From Candidatus Eiseniibacteriota bacterium (GTDB lineage Bacteria > Eisenbacteria > RBG-16-71-46 > JAFGJU01): DNA of 40,975 nucleotides. Every line of letters starts with the position of its first letter. Within the stretch, counting starts at the first letter, position 1. Positions 39,889 through 40,975 of this stretch are shown here, one piece after another. Both the position numbers and the translations under genes were made by a program. Below the pieces are notes generated by a model. That model was not told the origin of the DNA and did no database searches. It was given only the letters and a program-made list of their open reading frames with translations. The DNA lies in NCBI GenBank assembly GCA_020349905.1, contig CP070702.1:1258339-1299313 (forward strand), given 5' to 3'.

Positions 39889-40975
39889 ATGGGCAGGGCA
39901 CGCAAGAACTCAAACCTCGGCTTCGTTCTCTTCTATGCGGGCACAGTCGGCTTGGGTGTTTTCCTGCTGGCAGCGCTGACTCCCACGGCCGTCGTCCCCA
40001 GCTGGACAGCCGTTGCGATATGGGGCTTACTCGTATTTGTGTGCGCTGTGCTCCCGGTTCCTCTCCCGACCGGCGCGGTTATGATGGTGTCATCGGCCAT
40101 GGACTACGCCGGGATTATTATTTTTGGACCAATCATTACGGCGTGGATTGAGGTCCTTACGACTGGGGTCGCACAAATCTTTGTCCACCGACGCCCGCTG
40201 TACAAGGCCGGGTTCAACATGTCCCTGCACGCCATCACCATACTCAGCGCGGGTCATGTGTATCTGCTTCTTGGTGGCAAGATAGGCGAACTTACCTTGC
40301 CTGGCTCACTGCTTGGACTTTTGGCTTGCGGACTTACGTACTTCGCCATCAACACAAGCGCCATAAGCGTCGTGATTGCCCTAAAGGAGCGTGCGAATGC
40401 GTGGCGAGTTTGGCAGGTCAACTACCTATGGACGATATTTCACTTACTGGCGTTTCTGCCTCTCGGGGCCTTGGTTGCCTTGGTCTACTTCACGGCAGGC
40501 CTGTGGGGGGTTTCCTTCTTTTTCGTGCCCCTGCTTCTGGCCAGACACTCCTTCAAACTCTACACGGACATGCGGCGGGATCACTTTGATTTTGTGCGTG
40601 CACTGACGGGGGTCATCGATGAAATCGACCCTTACACGCGGCAGCATTCGCTTCGTGTGGCAGAGTATGCCGTTCGTCTGGCAAGAGGACTGAATCTCTC
40701 GGAGAGCGAGGTGCAAACGATAGAATACGCCGCACTGGTGCACGATCTGGGAAAGATTGACCTTGTATACAGAGACATCCTAGGCAAGCCTGGGGCTCTT
40801 TCGACCGAAGAGAGGAAGACGCTCACCAAGCATCCTGGAGTGGGTGCAGATATCGTGACGAAGGTGAGGTCCTTGAAGAAGGCCTCTGAGATGGTGCGTT
40901 CACACCATGAGAGACCCGACGGCAAGGGGTATCCGTTCGGACTGGTCGACGAGGATGTCCCTGTGGGCGCACGGA
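39889..40975 (+). CDS. Membrane-anchored HD-GYP domain phosphodiesterase, C-terminally cut by the window
   Basis: The frame opens at ATG 39889, after AAGGGTGA, and runs off the right edge (362 codons seen). Residues 10-235 hold about six to seven hydrophobic segments (for example LGFVLFYAGTVGLGVFLLAA and WGVSFFFVPLLLARH) forming an integral-membrane sensor domain. The HD-GYP domain begins about residue 245: DEIDPYTRQHSLRVAEYAV, ALVHDLGKIDL with the HD pair at 285-286, KHPGVGADIV, and HHERPDGKGYPFGL with GYP at 347-349. Such proteins hydrolyse cyclic di-GMP (or related dinucleotides). All visible metal ligands are present, so it is probably active. The membrane part is a candidate receptor for the upstream micropeptide, which is inference. 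Confidence 0.92.
   Translation, partial: MGRARKNSNLGFVLFYAGTVGLGVFLLAALTPTAVVPSWTAVAIWGLLVFVCAVLPVPLPTGAVMMVSSAMDYAGIIIFGPIITAWIEVLTTGVAQIFVHRRPLYKAGFNMSLHAITILSAGHVYLLLGGKIGELTLPGSLLGLLACGLTYFAINTSAISVVIALKERANAWRVWQVNYLWTIFHLLAFLPLGALVALVYFTAGLWGVSFFFVPLLLARHSFKLYTDMRRDHFDFVRALTGVIDEIDPYTRQHSLRVAEYAVRLARGLNLSESEVQTIEYAALVHDLGKIDLVYRDILGKPGALSTEERKTLTKHPGVGADIVTKVRSLKKASEMVRSHHERPDGKGYPFGLVDEDVPVGAR

Overview
The window is a GC-rich bacterial chromosome segment (roughly 58-60% G+C by eye). Genes are densely packed and there is no sign of phage, insertion sequences, CRISPR arrays, tRNA or rRNA. The gene content suggests a Gram-negative-type lineage outside the well-studied phyla, perhaps FCB-related or a candidate phylum. 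Pointers are a bacillithiol operon, a ResB/CcsA-type cytochrome c maturation pair, a slipin-NfeD pair, an AmmeMemoRadiSam radical SAM enzyme and an arginyl-tRNA synthetase with a degenerate HIGH signature. The assignment is inference only.

Layout. 1-3.1 kb: end of a surface-polysaccharide locus (flippase, two GT4 glycosyltransferases). 3.1-5.4 kb: PPC-domain protein, aspartate-semialdehyde dehydrogenase, LUD protein. 5.4-7.7 kb (minus): NfeD protease and slipin. 7.8-12.3 kb: PfkB kinase, SAM hydrolase, deacetylase-fold protein, Mut7-C protein, DUF1848 protein. 12.3-17.8 kb: a secreted TPR protein divergent from a methyltransferase-bshC-bshB1-bshA operon. 17.8-21.6 kb: YfiH-type protein (probably leaderless), then a DgcN/DgcA-like pair and a radical SAM enzyme. 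21.6-28.1 kb: CcsA-like/ResB, AI-2E permease, DUF401 permease, CCA-adding enzyme. 28.2-34.9 kb: M23 peptidase, polyprenyl synthase, AmrS, RsfS, ArgS, PfkB kinase.

35.0-41.0 kb looks like a signalling region and is the most unusual part. A good sigma70 promoter precedes a hairpin-rich leader of about 260 nt, a small secreted protein and an 811-residue regulator made of TPRs, a sigma54-activator AAA+ domain (with an altered Walker B) and a Fis-type HTH. After a terminator and about 560 bp of non-coding but structured DNA come an unrecognised two-domain protein, a 26-codon hydrophobic micropeptide ending in Trp-Trp behind a strong Shine-Dalgarno, an AT-richer 199-nt spacer and a membrane-anchored HD-GYP phosphodiesterase cut by the window edge. 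I propose, as inference, that these are peptide- or envelope-signalling modules.

Promoters are recognisable as TTGACA-like/N17/TATAAT-like pairs in many intergenic gaps, including back-to-back promoters controlling the bacillithiol operon. Several genes appear to use unusual initiation: a CUG for rsfS, possibly an AUA for ccsA, and a leaderless start for the YfiH gene.
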